DNA of 64,000 nucleotides from Bettongia penicillata ogilbyi (Eukaryota > Chordata > Mammalia > Diprotodontia > Potoroidae), in NCBI GenBank assembly GCA_023548195.1, contig JAJHZJ010000013.1:2985001-3049000 (forward strand), written 5' to 3'. Shown here one piece after another: positions 34,527 to 45,370 of the stretch. The position numbers and the translations under genes were made by a program. The notes under the pieces are model-generated. The model made no database searches and had not been told where the DNA came from. It worked only from the letters and a program-made list of their open reading frames with translations. Numbering within the stretch: the stretch's first letter is position 1; each line of letters starts with the position of its first letter.

Positions 34527-35630
34527 ATGCCTAGAAAAGGGAAGAAAAATAAGACTATAGAGAGTTTTTTCCAACAAATGCAAATGATCCTGACCTTCGA
34601 ATCTGACAAAGATGAGGACGTATTCTTGCCATCAGGGAAAGACGTGGAGGGCGGGGCCTCAGTACCCCAGACACCCCAGGGGGGTGGCGGGTGGGCTCAG
34701 GCCTTGGAAGAGCTCAAAAAGGATTTTGAAAAGCAAGTTAGACAGGTAGAGGAAAAACTGGGAAGAGAAATGAGAGACATGCAAGAAAAGTATGAAAAAC
34801 GGGTCAATACGTTGGTAAAGGAGACCCAAAAAAATGCTGAGGAAATTAACACCTTGAAAAATAGGCTCACTCAATTGGCAAAAGAGGTTCAAAAAGCCAA
34901 TAAGGAGAAGAATGCTTTCAAAAGCAGAATGAGCCAAATGGAAAAAGAGGCTCAAAAGCTCACTGAATTTAATAGTTCTCTCAAAATTAGAATGGAGCAG
35001 ATGGAGTCTAATGACTTTACGAGAAACCAAGAAATCACTAAACAAAACCAAAAGAACGAAAAAATGGAAGAGAATGTGAAATATCTCATGGGAAAAACAA
35101 CTGACCTGGAAAATAGATCCAGGAGAGACAATTTAAAAATTATGGGACTACCTGAAACTCATGATCAAAAAAAGAGCCTAGACATCATCTTCCATGAAAT
35201 TATCAAGGAAAACTGCCCTGACATTCTAGAACCAGAGGGCAAAATAAGTATTGAAAGAATCCATCGATCACCACCTGAAAGAGATCCAAAAAGAGAAACT
35301 CCTAGGAACATTGTGGTGAAATTCCAGAACTCCCAGCTCAAGGAAAAAATCTTGCAAGCAGCTAGAAAGAAACAATTCCAGTACTGTGGAAATACAATCA
35401 GGATAACGCAAGATCTAGCAGCTTCTACATTAAGGGATCAAAGGGCGTGGAATAGGATATTCCAGAAGGCAAAGGAACTAGGACTCAAACCAAGAATCAC
35501 CTACCCAGCTAAACTGAGTATAATACTTCAAGGGAAAATATGGTCTTTCAATGAAACAGAGGACTTTCAATCATTCTTGATGAAAAGACCAGAGCTGAAA
35601 AGAAAATTTGACTTTCAAACACAAGAATGA
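34527..35630 (+). CDS. Half-L1 ORF1 protein, intact
   Basis: Predicted 367-residue L1-type ORF1 RNA-binding chaperone, which in L1 coats the element RNA as trimers in cytoplasmic particles. The basic N-terminus is MPRKGKKNKTIESFF. A coiled-coil covers about residues 65-185, with heptad-like runs such as EELKKDFEKQVRQVEEKLG and MSQMEKEAQKL. An RNA-recognition-like domain follows (about 188-290), with RSRRDNLKIMGLPE, ENCPDILEPEGKISIERIH and RNIVVKFQN. The C-terminal domain (about 290-360) has CGNTIRITQDLAASTLRD and ITYPAKLSIILQGK. The start ATG is shared with copies A and C, and the stop is TGA at 35628. No ORF2 follows within 1 kb. It is not a host gene. Whether it is transcribed cannot be told; it lies in the same direction as TDP1. 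Confidence 0.92.
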   Translation: MPRKGKKNKTIESFFQQMQMILTFESDKDEDVFLPSGKDVEGGASVPQTPQGGGGWAQALEELKKDFEKQVRQVEEKLGREMRDMQEKYEKRVNTLVKETQKNAEEINTLKNRLTQLAKEVQKANKEKNAFKSRMSQMEKEAQKLTEFNSSLKIRMEQMESNDFTRNQEITKQNQKNEKMEENVKYLMGKTTDLENRSRRDNLKIMGLPETHDQKKSLDIIFHEIIKENCPDILEPEGKISIERIHRSPPERDPKRETPRNIVVKFQNSQLKEKILQAARKKQFQYCGNTIRITQDLAASTLRDQRAWNRIFQKAKELGLKPRITYPAKLSIILQGKIWSFNETEDFQSFLMKRPELKRKFDFQTQE

Positions 35631-36609
35631 GAAGAAGCATGAAAAAGGAAACAGCAAAGAGAAGTCTTAAGGGACTTACCAGAAGTGAACTGTTTATATT
35701 CGTACAGGGAAAGACAATATTTCTAACTCTTAAAACTTTTCAGTATCTGGGTAGTTGGTGGGACCACACATACACATGTACACGCATGCACACACATACA
35801 GAGACAGAGAGCACAGAGTGAACTGAATAGGATGGGACCATACCTTAAAAGAAATTAAGGTAAATGGTGAGAGAGAAAGGTAGTGGGAGGAAAGAGGGGG
35901 AAATGGAAGGGGGTAACTATATGTCATTTAAGAGACAAGTAGGAGATGTTTTTAGTGGAGGGAAAAAGAGGAGAGCTGAGGAAAAAAAAAAACAAGAAGT
36001 TTACCCTCATCACATTTGACTAAAGGAAGGAGTGAAATGCACACTCATTTTGGTATGAAAACCTATCTTACAGTATAAGAAAGTGGGGGAGAAGGAGATA
36101 TTGGGGGGGGTTGATGGAAGGGAGGGCAAAGGGAGGAGGGAGCAATTTGTAGTCAACACTTGGGGAAGGATAGGATCAAAAGACAGAAGAGAAACAACGA
36201 GGGGCAGGTTAGGAGGGATGGTAATTCAGTTAGTCTTACACAACACAACTATCAGGGAGGTCATTTGCAAAACTACACATATAGGGCCTATATTGAATTG
36301 CCTGCCGTCCCAAAGGGAATGGGTGGGGAGGGAGGGATGGGGAAAATTTGGAACTAAAAGTTTTAGGAACAATTGTTTAGTTTTATGTTGCTACTAGAAA
36401 AGAAGACATACAGTTAATGAGGAATAGAAAGTCATCTGGCCCTACAGGAGAAAAGAGAAGATGGAGACAAGAGAAGGGAGGGATGACAGAAGAGAGGGCA
36501 GATTGGAGATAGGGAAAATTAGATTGCTTGGGGTATTGGGGTGGGGGGGAGGGGATAAAAGGGGAGAAAATTTGGAACCCAAAAATTTGTGAAAATGAAT
36601 GTAAAAAGT

Positions 36610-36650
36610 TAATTAAATAAATAAATGAATGAATGAATGAATAAATAAAT
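36610..36650. repeat. (TAAA)n/(TGAA)n tail of half-L1 copy B
   Basis: Tetranucleotide units aaat, gaat and aaat at the 3' terminus of the element, before the AAAGTCCT duplication. Confidence 0.85.
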
Positions 36651-36658
36651 AAAGTCCT
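36651..36658. repeat. Target-site duplication of half-L1 copy B, right
   Basis: AAAGTCCT, matching 33795-33802. Confidence 0.6.
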
Positions 36659-36811
36659 TAAGAGCAGCCTTCAGTACTCTAGATAAATCTTCTAAGTGAG
36701 GCCTATGAAAGAAATGGGAAGACATATTCAAGGATAAGAAGGGAAGAATGGGCTGTGATTTGTACCAATGAAGAGAATATATACATTATTAAGATCAAAG
36801 TCTTTTTAAAA

Positions 36812-37570
36812 AAAGTTTAGTAGCATGTATTTTTTTCCGTTAATCTCTTTCCCCATCAACCTTCACTGAGCAATTTTTAAAAAAAAAATCCAATTCCAAA
36901 TAAATCCCTAACTACATGTCTATATAGTCCTGTAAAACAGATTTCCATATTGACTGTGTCTGAAAATGTAAGATTCCTTTTACATGATAAGTTCACGCCT
37001 TCTCATAAGGTGACTGGAGTATTTTATCTTCATTCTTTTAAAATGGTGGAGTGGTTTGCCATTTCCTTGGCATTGAAATGGTTTTTCATTGTGTCATTCA
37101 GAATTCTTTTTAAGTTTTTCCTCTGTATGCAGTTATTTATCATTGTGTGAATTATTCTAGTTGTGCTCATTTCACTTAACATCAGTTCATAAATGTATTC
37201 TGAGTTTCCTCCAAAATTGTCCACACATTTTTTTACAGCAAAATAATATTCTATTACATTCGTATTCCATAATTTATTTAGCCAATCTCCAATAGACTAC
37301 CCTCTTAGTCTCCAGTTTTTTGACTAGTACAAAAAGAGCTATTATAAATATTTTTGTGCATTTAGAACCTTTTCTTCTTTCTTTGATTTTTTTGGGGGGT
37401 ATTAAGTGTACTAGCAGTATAGCTGCATCACAAAATACACGGATAGGTAATTTGTTGGGCCTAGTTCCAAACTGCTTTTCCAAAAAGCAGCAGTTTTCAC
37501 ACAGCCTGTCTGACATTTTTCTGTTTGAGGTAGGCCAGAGTTGTGTTCATTTGCCTTTCCCATCCTAATG
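36812..37570 (-). mobile_element. L1 3'-end fragment
   Basis: Antisense, old L1 3' UTR: 'tcacttaacatcagttcata', 'aagagctattataaatattt' and 'tttttgtgcatttagaacc'. It is more diverged than the copies at 14632 and 38695. Confidence 0.7.
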
Positions 37571-37895
37571 GCCCTGTGCCCTGTAGAATTTGAGTAAAGA
37601 AGGCAGAAACAATGTTATAAGGACATACTGTTGCAAAACTTTAAGTAGCACACCATGATCTTAATGATCACGCTAGGAATTTAAAGGAATTTATCTCTAA
37701 AATACTGCAAAGCATCAGGAACCAGCCTCCAGGGAGCTTTGGGAACAGCAGAGCTTCTCTCCCAATTCTATTCATTTCCAGGGTTCATTGAGCACCTACA
37801 ATTAGCAAAGAAGGTTTTCTATAATCCATAGCCACCCTGAATCAGAAACCTGGTTGGTATACAAAAGCCATTCCTTGGACTTTCATTCCAGCCAT
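37571..37895. other. Unassigned stretch
   Basis: No exon, RNA gene or repeat recognised. Confidence 0.5.
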
Positions 37896-38125
37896 ACTCA
37901 TACATAGAGACTTTAGCCTGAAAAGACCAGAGTCTCCCATTGCATCCTGGGCCATCTCCAGCCATCCTGATGAATCAGGCCACTGGACCCGGATAACTCA
38001 GGAGAATAAAGTGAGGTTGGTGACCTTGCACAGTCCTCCCTCACTCAGATCAAAGTCAACTGCAAGTCATGTCGTCGTCTTGATGTCACGGTCCTCTTCA
38101 AGAACGAAGGACAAACACACTACAA
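37896..38125 (+). repeat. RTE-tailed repeat, 3' half
   Basis: 'agtctcccattgcatcctgg', 'ggtgaccttgcacagtcctc', 'gtcacggtcctcttcaagaa', ending 'cgaaggacaaacacac'. It differs at the 5' side from the long copies, suggesting another subfamily. Confidence 0.8.
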
Positions 38126-38274
38126 CCATATACAACAAAATGTGAGCAGTGCAGTTTTGCATAAAAGATAGAATTTTTGTATTCCAAGTGTATATCTACT
38201 TGTCTAGAGATACATATGTATATATATGTACATATGTATGTGTGTATAAGCTACATCTGTACTCTGTGTGTTTT

Positions 38275-38510
38275 TCAGTCATTTCAGTTGTGTCTGATTC
38301 CCTGCTTGGGGTTTTCTTGGCAGAGATATTTGAGTGGTTTGCTATTTCTTTCTCCAGCTCATTTGCCAGACAAAGAAACTGAGGCAAACAGGATAAGTGA
38401 CTTGCCCAGGGTCACACAGCTAGAAGGTGTCTAAGGCAGGATTTGAACTCAAATCTTTCTGACTACAGACCTGATGATCCATCCACTGTACTACCTAGGT
38501 ATCCTGTACA
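38275..38510 (-). repeat. CORE-SINE (MAR1-like), near complete
   Basis: Reverse copy: 'cagttgtgtctgattccctg', 'gagtggtttgctatttcttt', 'aactgaggcaaacaggataa', 'cttgcccagggtcacacagc', 'ccatccactgtactacctag'. Confidence 0.88.
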
Positions 38511-38523
38511 CTCTTACTCACAG

Positions 38524-38548
38524 ACACACACACACACACACACACACA

Positions 38549-38588
<40 letters not shown>

Positions 38589-38589
38589 A

Positions 38590-38620
<31 letters not shown>
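38524..38620. repeat. Compound microsatellite (CA)n(CT)n(TA)n
   Basis: Three adjoining dinucleotide blocks, about 26, 38 and 25 bp, directly after a SINE. Confidence 0.95.
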
Positions 38621-38694
38621 ATCTTTCTGTCTGTCTATCTAGTGTATAAATATGCTGTATATATCTACACACATTACTGCTCTTTTAATTACAT

Positions 38695-39560
38695 TTATTC
38701 ATTTATTTTTGGTTTTCAACATTCACTTTTGTAAGATTTTGAATTCTAAATTTTGCCTCTCCCCAAGACAGCATACAGTCTGATATAGGATATACATGTA
38801 TGATCATATTCATCATTTCTCTTATGGTGTGGTCTTCTTTGGCAGTGAAGGATGAATACAATATTAAACATGTATCCACATTAGCCATGTTGTGAAAGAA
38901 GCATCAGAAGAAAAGGGGGAAACCACAAGAAAGAAAAACAAAAGCAAAAGAGAGTGTGCTTCAATATGCATTCAGGCTCCATAGTTCTTTCTCTGGATAT
39001 AGTAGCATTTTCCACCATGAGTTTTTTGCAATTGTCTTAGGTCCTTACGTTGATGAGAAGAGCTAAGTCTATCAAAGTTGGTCATAAGACAAAGTTGCTG
39101 TTAATGTGTGCAATGTTTCCCTGGTTCCGCTCACCTCATTCAGCATCATTCATACAAGTGTTTCCAGGTTTCTCTGAAATCTGCCTGTTCATCATTTCTT
39201 ATGGAACCTTAGTATTCCATTACATTCATGTGCCACAATTTGTTTAGCCATTCCCCAGTTGTTGGGCATCCCCTCAGTTTCTAATTCTTTGCCACTACAA
39301 AAAGAACTGCTATAAGTATTTTTGTACATGCATGTCTTGTTCCCTTTTCTATGATCTCTTTTGATGCAGACCTAAAAGTGATATTGCTGGATCAAAGGGT
39401 AGGCCCTGTTTTATAGCCCTTTGGGCATAGTTCCTGATTGATCTCCAGAATGGTTGCATTAGTTCACAACTCCACCAACAATGCTTTAGTACTCCAATTT
39501 TCTCACATCCTCTCGAACATTTATCATTTTCCTGTTTTGTCATGTTAGCTAATTTGATAG
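38695..39560 (-). mobile_element. L1 3'-end fragment with a foreign snippet
   Basis: Antisense L1 3' UTR and ORF2 C-terminus. The minus frame at 39349-39567 has KCSRGCEKIGVLKHCWWSCE. At 38821-38860 it holds about 40 bp that match the end of the RTE-tailed repeat ('tgtggtcttctttggcagtg'). Confidence 0.82.
38821..38860 (+). repeat. 40-bp RTE-tail fragment inside an L1
   Basis: 'gtggtcttctttggcagtga' then 'aggatgaatacaa' matches the terminus at 1250-1280 and 41850-41883 and interrupts the L1 3' UTR. Confidence 0.6.
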
Positions 39561-39744
39561 GATACATGTTACTTTTACGCTATATTTTAATATATAGTGT
39601 AAGAGGAGAAAGGAGATATAAGGAAAATGTTTTGGGGTGTTATATTTTTTGAAAAAATAGAGTGGTTTGCCTCTTTTTATATCATCGTAAAACCTTATTA
39701 CCAACTCTACTAGCACGTGTGAAGCAACAGCTTGGGGAGACAAC

Positions 39745-39895
39745 AGTGGGAAAAAACCCAGAAAACTTCATGCTTTGCCATTTCCTCCAGTCTGTGACAA
39801 TGGACCGGTCCTTAAACCTCCCTGATTCTCTAAAATGAAGGGATCAGATTAGATAATCACATTCTAGTTCTAGTGCCTTCTGTGATTCTTCAGAT
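39745..39895 (+). repeat. MIR fragment, diverged
   Basis: 'gaccggtccttaaacctcc' and 'ctctaaaatgaagggatcag' follow MIR order. Confidence 0.45.
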
Positions 39896-40540
39896 TCTTT
39901 ATTCTGATCCCATATCAATATTTTTCTTTTCCTTTGTTATTTTATATCTCAAGCGACTAATATGATGTTAAGTCCTCCTTTGATTTAGTTTGGGAAATTG
40001 GAGTCCAGAAATTTGGTTCAGAGTTGGTGTTGACAATTTGGGGAAACCAAAGAGAATGGGACCCATGGTTCATGTTGTACTTGGTTGTACTTGGTAAGGA
40101 AAAGGGCCACTCCATCAGAAACTGGGGAAAAGCAGCACAAAGTGATGAGGTCAAGAAGTTTTGAGATAAAGGGAAGGGAAAAGAAAGGACTCGTTGGGAA
40201 TAGTCTCAATTTCTCAGTAAAGTAGGAGTCAGCATCCTTAGTTGGAAGATACTAAGTCTGATTAACTTATTCTGAATTGAGAAATTAATGGGGAAGGATG
40301 GTTTAATGTGGTAGGCTTACCAGATAACATGAAGGAGATGGGATGGGGGAGGAAGAAGCATTTATTAAGTATCTACTATGTGTTAGGTACTTACAAGCAC
40401 TGTACCAATCAACCTAATTGGGTGGCTATTTTGTATTTGGGCACTCCTTAAATTATATCATGTTAGTCTGCTTATTTGGTCTGTAATTAAAGCAGGCCTT
40501 AGCGGAGTTATCAGGGATATGGGCTTAAAGGTTCGTATAG
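39896..40540. other. Unassigned stretch with a short SINE-like segment
   Basis: Only 'gaagcatttattaagtatct' and 'actatgtgttaggtactt' (about 40353-40390) look like a MIR/L2-type end. Otherwise nothing is recognised. Confidence 0.5.
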
Positions 40541-40915
40541 CTTATTCTTCTCTCATTTTGTTTTAAACCCTTCACTGGGGATTCAGTGGTACTTTCTTCC
40601 TTTCACTATAACTTACATTCTTAGCTCCTGGCAAACAGTTTTGTCCTCCATTGATGCCCAGTGAAACCCTACTCCTTCAAGGCCCAGCTCAAATTTTCCT
40701 TGATCCAACTCTTCCCTTTTTCCTTAAAACTCTTAGTTCCTTTGTACTCTTTATGCACTTAACCATGTTTATTTCATATTACAGTTATCTTCATACATAT
40801 CTTATCTCCCTTAATGTATCATAGTTCCTTGAGGGCAAGGACCATGTCTTATTTTATTCCCACAGCACCTGACAGGGCATTGCAGATAACAGATGCTTAA
40901 TAAATGTTTGTTGAT
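40541..40915 (+). repeat. L2 3' end
   Basis: 'ccttcaaggcccagctcaaa', 'cttgagggcaaggaccatgt' and 'gatgcttaataaatgtttgt' are in L2 order. Confidence 0.75.
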
Positions 40916-41436
40916 TTGGATCATTGGTTGAAAAATAAGCTATGTAGCCTCACCATTAGAGAAGTTATTTGGGGGGCAGGGGAGGGGTTGAGGAAAACTC
41001 TCCACCCCTCATTGCTTTTAGTCTGCTGCATAATCTGATCTGTAGTGATTTTATGTTCCCCAAGAACATAAGATTCAAAGGCCCATCAGTGCAGTCACTT
41101 ACATATCTGCACTGTTGGTTCATGGGCTAGAAAGAAGAAATCTTATTATTTCAAGTTGTGTTAATGTTTTATAGAGATTCCTCCTAAATCTCTACTTTTT
41201 CCAATGAAAATTATGATGAAGTATCACACAAAGCATTGAAGCTAGAAGGAATCAGATTATATTGGCTAGTTCTCTGTTTTCCATTTTAGGAAATGTGGGT
41301 CCACAAAGAAGAAACCTATTCAAGATTAATGCAACTAAGGATAGAACCAGGACTGCAATCTGGGTCTTCTTGCGCCATGCCCATTGTTGTTTACTAGAAA
41401 TTTACTGGCCCCTTCCCTACCCTTCCTTTCCTCTTA
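40916..41436. other. Unassigned stretch
   Basis: No exon or clear repeat; a MIR-like scrap may lie around 41280-41390. Confidence 0.4.
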
Positions 41437-41885
41437 CACTTCCTTTCCCAAAATCAAACCTACTGCACTCTGAAACTGGGACACCAATGGGTCTCAGGGG
41501 TCTTCTCCTGGCTTTACAGTGATTATCAATGGTAACTGTTTCTGTTTCTCTCCCAGCCTAATGTCTTTCATTTTCTTGACCTCATTAAAGGGGCCATGCC
41601 CTGACTACTTCTTAAACAGGCCTATTCAGTGAATGGTCGTTGCCTCACCCTAAGTGAGTACCTGCAAAGACTTTGGTCTAAAGGGCCCAAGGTCTACCAA
41701 TGCATCCTGGGTCATCTCCAGTCATCCTGATGAATATCTGGTCACTGGATTCAGATGACTCTGGAGGAGAAGTGACACTGGTGACCTGCACAGCCCTCCC
41801 TTGCTCAAAACAAAGTCAAGTGCAAGTCACGTCATCATTTCTTTGATGGCATGGTCTTCTTTGGAAACAAAGGGCAAACACAATA
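41437..41885 (+). repeat. RTE-tailed repeat, long copy
   Basis: About 450 bp, nearly colinear with 872-1280, sharing 'ggggccatgccctgactact', 'gcctattcagtgaatggtcg' (variant), 'gtcactggattcagatgact' and the terminal 'aacaaagggcaaacacaa'. Confidence 0.85.
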
Positions 41886-42306
41886 CTAGTGGTCTCATGG
41901 AGCCCCTTATTGTAGCCATAAAAAGGGTACAGTGGTGAAATCAAAGGACACTATTAGTGAACCATAGAGTTATGATAATTTTGGAGGACATAGGAAAACT
42001 AATTGGGAAAAGACTGCTTCAGACATTGATTTATGAGTTAACCATGTTGGTGTAAATAAGTGGTACTCTTAAAATGAAATCTCTTTGAGTTGAAAAAAAG
42101 TATGAGTTCTTTATAATGTGTTTATATGTACTGTTTAGGGTTTTTTAAATGTTTCTGCATGAGAGATTTTTTTATAAATTGTAATGCAGTTAAACATTCT
42201 ACAGTTCTTGGTCTTGATGTCTGATGCAGTCAGTCTTAACAGATAAAATTAAAAGCTTTTAAGAGTCAGTGACAAGCATTGCTTCGATGGTTTTCATAAT
42301 TCAAGT

Positions 42307-42560
42307 CAGTGGTTCCCCAGCTTTATATAGTGATGCCCCTACCTTTTTACAAAAAAAGTCATGCTCCCCACACTCAGTAAACAAAAATAACTTTAAATTG
42401 TATGTTTATTTAAAAAGATAAAAGTTCGTTCTACATATATGGCAACATGTAAATCTTAAATGCGATAAAAATATAACATTGAGACATTGACAAAAATCCT
42501 TTAGAATTTTATATTTATAACTTAAAAAATAACTGTCATATAGTGTGTGTCAGAGGGTGT
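42307..42560 (+). repeat. Possible hAT-type DNA transposon fragment
   Basis: Begins with 'cagtggttccccagctttat', like the inverted end of hAT/Charlie elements, followed by AT-rich sequence. No matching far end or 8-bp target duplication was found. Confidence 0.35.
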
Positions 42561-43680
42561 ATTGACTTGGTGTTATCCCAATACCCAGACCACAGCAGCC
42601 CCAGCTCAAGTGTCCTGAAATTCCTAACACCCTCCGGAAACATCAGAGAGGAACCTGAAGAATCAGCACTGTGAACCTCGAAAATCCAAGGGGGGGCTTA
42701 AGTCCAGGAGGTATAGAGATCAGCAAAAGGCACAGTCAGGCCAGGTAAGACCAAACAGAAATGGTCATTCCATTCAAAAGTAAAGCAGAGATCAGAGCCT
42801 GGCCCTGGCACAAAGCCCCAATTCAGGGATCTCGTGAATTGAGGAAATCAAAGAAAATGCCAAATATTAAAAAATTATTGCACATCTATAGATCTCCAAA
42901 AAAGGAGCAAAAAACTCTTTAGCAACAGAGACTCAAAAGGAAAAAAATGAATATTCCATGTGGACTTCATGAATACATTAAAGCAAGACATAAGAAATTA
43001 AATCAAATGTCAGAAAGAATTGGAAAGAAAACAGATATCATAGAAGAGAACATGGTAAATCTTAACCCAAGAAATGAACTCCCTGAAAACTGTGATTGCA
43101 AGAAATATTTGAGCAAAATAAAAAAAAATTGGGGGAAAAAGGAGCAAGTGTGATTAATATCCCTGTTGTCCAGATTGTGTCTGTTACCCTGCCTGGTTTT
43201 AACTGCACAGAACAAGATGCCCTACCTATCACTTCTAAACTCACCACTGCACTGCTCACTCAGCCTTGACTGACTCCACCTCCACACAACCTCTTCTCCC
43301 CTCTGATTGGAGGGTACAGTAGCAAACCTCTCTCTTCTCCCCCCGCCCCACCTCTCCCCCACACTGAAGTCGGGAACCAGACATTCAGATGGCTCTATTT
43401 GTGTCTGCTGCCCTGCCTGATTTCACTCCATGGATGTCGTTTCTCAGCCCTTTCGCATGCACTGAGGCTTTCTTGTCAGTTTTTGTGTGTTGTCTCTTTC
43501 TTTAGACATCATGTAATAGAAACTCATTGAAGGCAGGGACTTTTTCTTCTTATCAGTTGTATCATCACCACTTATATGGACCTGACATGTTGTAGTCATT
43601 TAATGAATGTGGATTAGATGCCCCAAAACTATTGAAAAAACAGATCAAGGAAGGATAATTTGAGAATCACTGGACTTGGA
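42561..43680. other. Unclassified, possibly another LINE 5' region plus an L2 end
   Basis: 42580-43155 has a GC-richer head and then an A-rich plus-strand stretch with a 68-codon frame (42947-43153) of coiled-coil-like composition (LNQMSERIGKKTDIIEEN). It could be a 5' UTR and ORF1 start of a different L1 lineage. 43500-43620 looks like an L2 3' end ('catttaatgaatgtggatta'). The middle holds two related 'tgtctgytrccctgcctgr' segments (about 43179 and 43403). Confidence 0.4.
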
Positions 43681-44489
43681 GCAGTCTCAGGATGGTGGAG
43701 TGAGAGAAACATTAGAGTCTAGCTCCCCTTCCACATACCTCCTGTAAAAAGACCTAGAGAATTCTGCAGATTTTATACTGATTAGGAAATCCAGAAAGAA
43801 GTCACAGTCTTTTTTTTTTTTCCCAGCCCAGGGTAGCGTAGGAAAGTGGATTAAGTCCTGCAGATTCTGGGAAGGAGGTCTGGCTAGACGCAAACATGAT
43901 AGTGGAGGTGTCAGTGGGAAGCCTTCCAGTACCCAGGGACTTAGAAAGGATAAGACAGGGCACTAGAAAGAGATTACAGGGGGTCTTTGAGAAAGTACTG
44001 GGTACAGGCATAGGTGCCATCTGGCATCATTGTTGCCTACCACCCAGATTCAGGGAGGAGTGGTGGTGAGCATTAAGCCTAACTGTCTTTTGTGCTTGGA
44101 ACAAGTTGTGGAAGGAAGAGAAAAAAAAGTTGTGTAGCTTTTATCCCAGGAACAAAGCACAGTGCCCCAGAGAAATAGGAGCTAACAGTTCAGTTGCTTT
44201 TAATCTATAGAATCTCCCAGCAGTCCAATAATGGTTGAATCCAGCAGCAATGCAACCAGAAGCATGCTAGGTCAAGAACTTGGAGATCTACAAGTAAGAC
44301 AGTGAACAGATTCTCCTCTGCCCCTGCACCCTCACCGCATCACTTTGGAAGCATGGAAGCTTACAGGTCCCTGTTTGAATCCGTGAAAGCCACAGAAGAA
44401 CATAAATGGACAAAAGCTCAAACCAGATCCTCTTCATGCTCCCAGAATTGTGCAGAACTCAGTCCTGAAAGTCCAAAGTCAAGAGGTAG

Positions 44490-45370
44490 ATTGGCAGCAT
44501 GAGGAAACAAATAAAGAACTTAACCATAAAGAGCTCTCGCGGGGACACAGAAGCTCAAGGCAAAAACACAGAAGAGAAGAATTATTCCCAAAACCTTTAA
44601 GCAAAGTTTTAAAGATAAATGAAAGTTGGGCACAAGTCCAGGAAAAACTCCTCAAAGAGTTTATATAAGAACTAAAGACAAATCAGATGAGAATTTCAGA
44701 GGAAACAATGTGGGGGAAAAGACAAAAGCTAGTAAAAAAAAGTTATGAAAAAAAGAAAACCTTTGTCAGAGAGATATAAAATTTTACTGAAGAAAATAAC
44801 TCCTTGGAAATTAAAATTAGCCAAATGAAAGGGAATGACTTCATGAAACATGAAGTCAAAAGATTGAAAAATAGAAGAAAATGTGGCACATTTCTCATAA
44901 TAAAAAATAACTTCTGGAAAACAGATTGAGGAGAGATAATTTAAGAGTCATTGGGCTACTTGAAAGCCATAAACAATATCAACCAAAAAACCCTAGATAT
45001 CTTTTAAGAAATCATGAAAGAAAACTGTCCGAATATCTTTTGAAAGAATGCAGTGGTTACCTCCCCAAAGAAATCCCAAATGAAAACTCTCAAGAATATC
45101 ATAGTCAAGATCCAGATCTCCCAGAATAAGGAAAAAAATACTTTAAGCAATTATTAATAAATAAATCAAGTACCAGAGTACCATAGTCAGGATAATAAAA
45201 GCTTCAGTAGCACCAGCATAAAGGAACTGAGAGTTTGGAATGTAATATTCCATAAAACAAGGAATATAGACTTATGGTCAAGAATAACGTACTCAGCAAA
45301 GCTAATTAATTATAATCCTATAGAGAAGGGAAAAAAACCCAAATCTTTAATGGAATAGAGAACTTCCAAG
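44490..45370 (+). pseudogene. L1 ORF1 relic
   Basis: Decayed ORF1. The coiled-coil part around 44780-44900 is followed by the RNA-binding part (44926-45129: RRDNLRVIGLLESHKQ, CSGYLPKEIPNENSQEYHSQ) and a C-terminal segment ('agaataacgtactcagcaaa', 45282). Many frameshifts and stops. In the intact half-L1 ORF1 the matching residues are RRDNLKIMGLPETHDQ. Confidence 0.75.

Larger units (their letters stand above)
33803..36650 (+). mobile_element. Half-L1 (HAL1-like) retrotransposon, copy B, intact ORF1
   Basis: Sense element of 2.85 kb. GC-rich 5' UTR with three monomers (34197-34410), an uninterrupted ORF1 (34527-35630), a 3' region with a CA block and a purine-rich stretch, and a tail of TAAA/TGAA units. 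There is no ORF2. By alignment with copy C it lacks the first part of the 5' end (the 'ccaagatggcggag' segment). The intact ORF makes it the best-preserved copy here. Confidence 0.9.

Noticed and set aside
42307..43672. Possible complete hAT transposon between 'cagtggttcccc' and 'gagaatcactg'
   Set aside because: The apparent ends are short and AT-tolerant, and flanking 8-bp sequences do not match. The right end fits the start of a MIR equally well.
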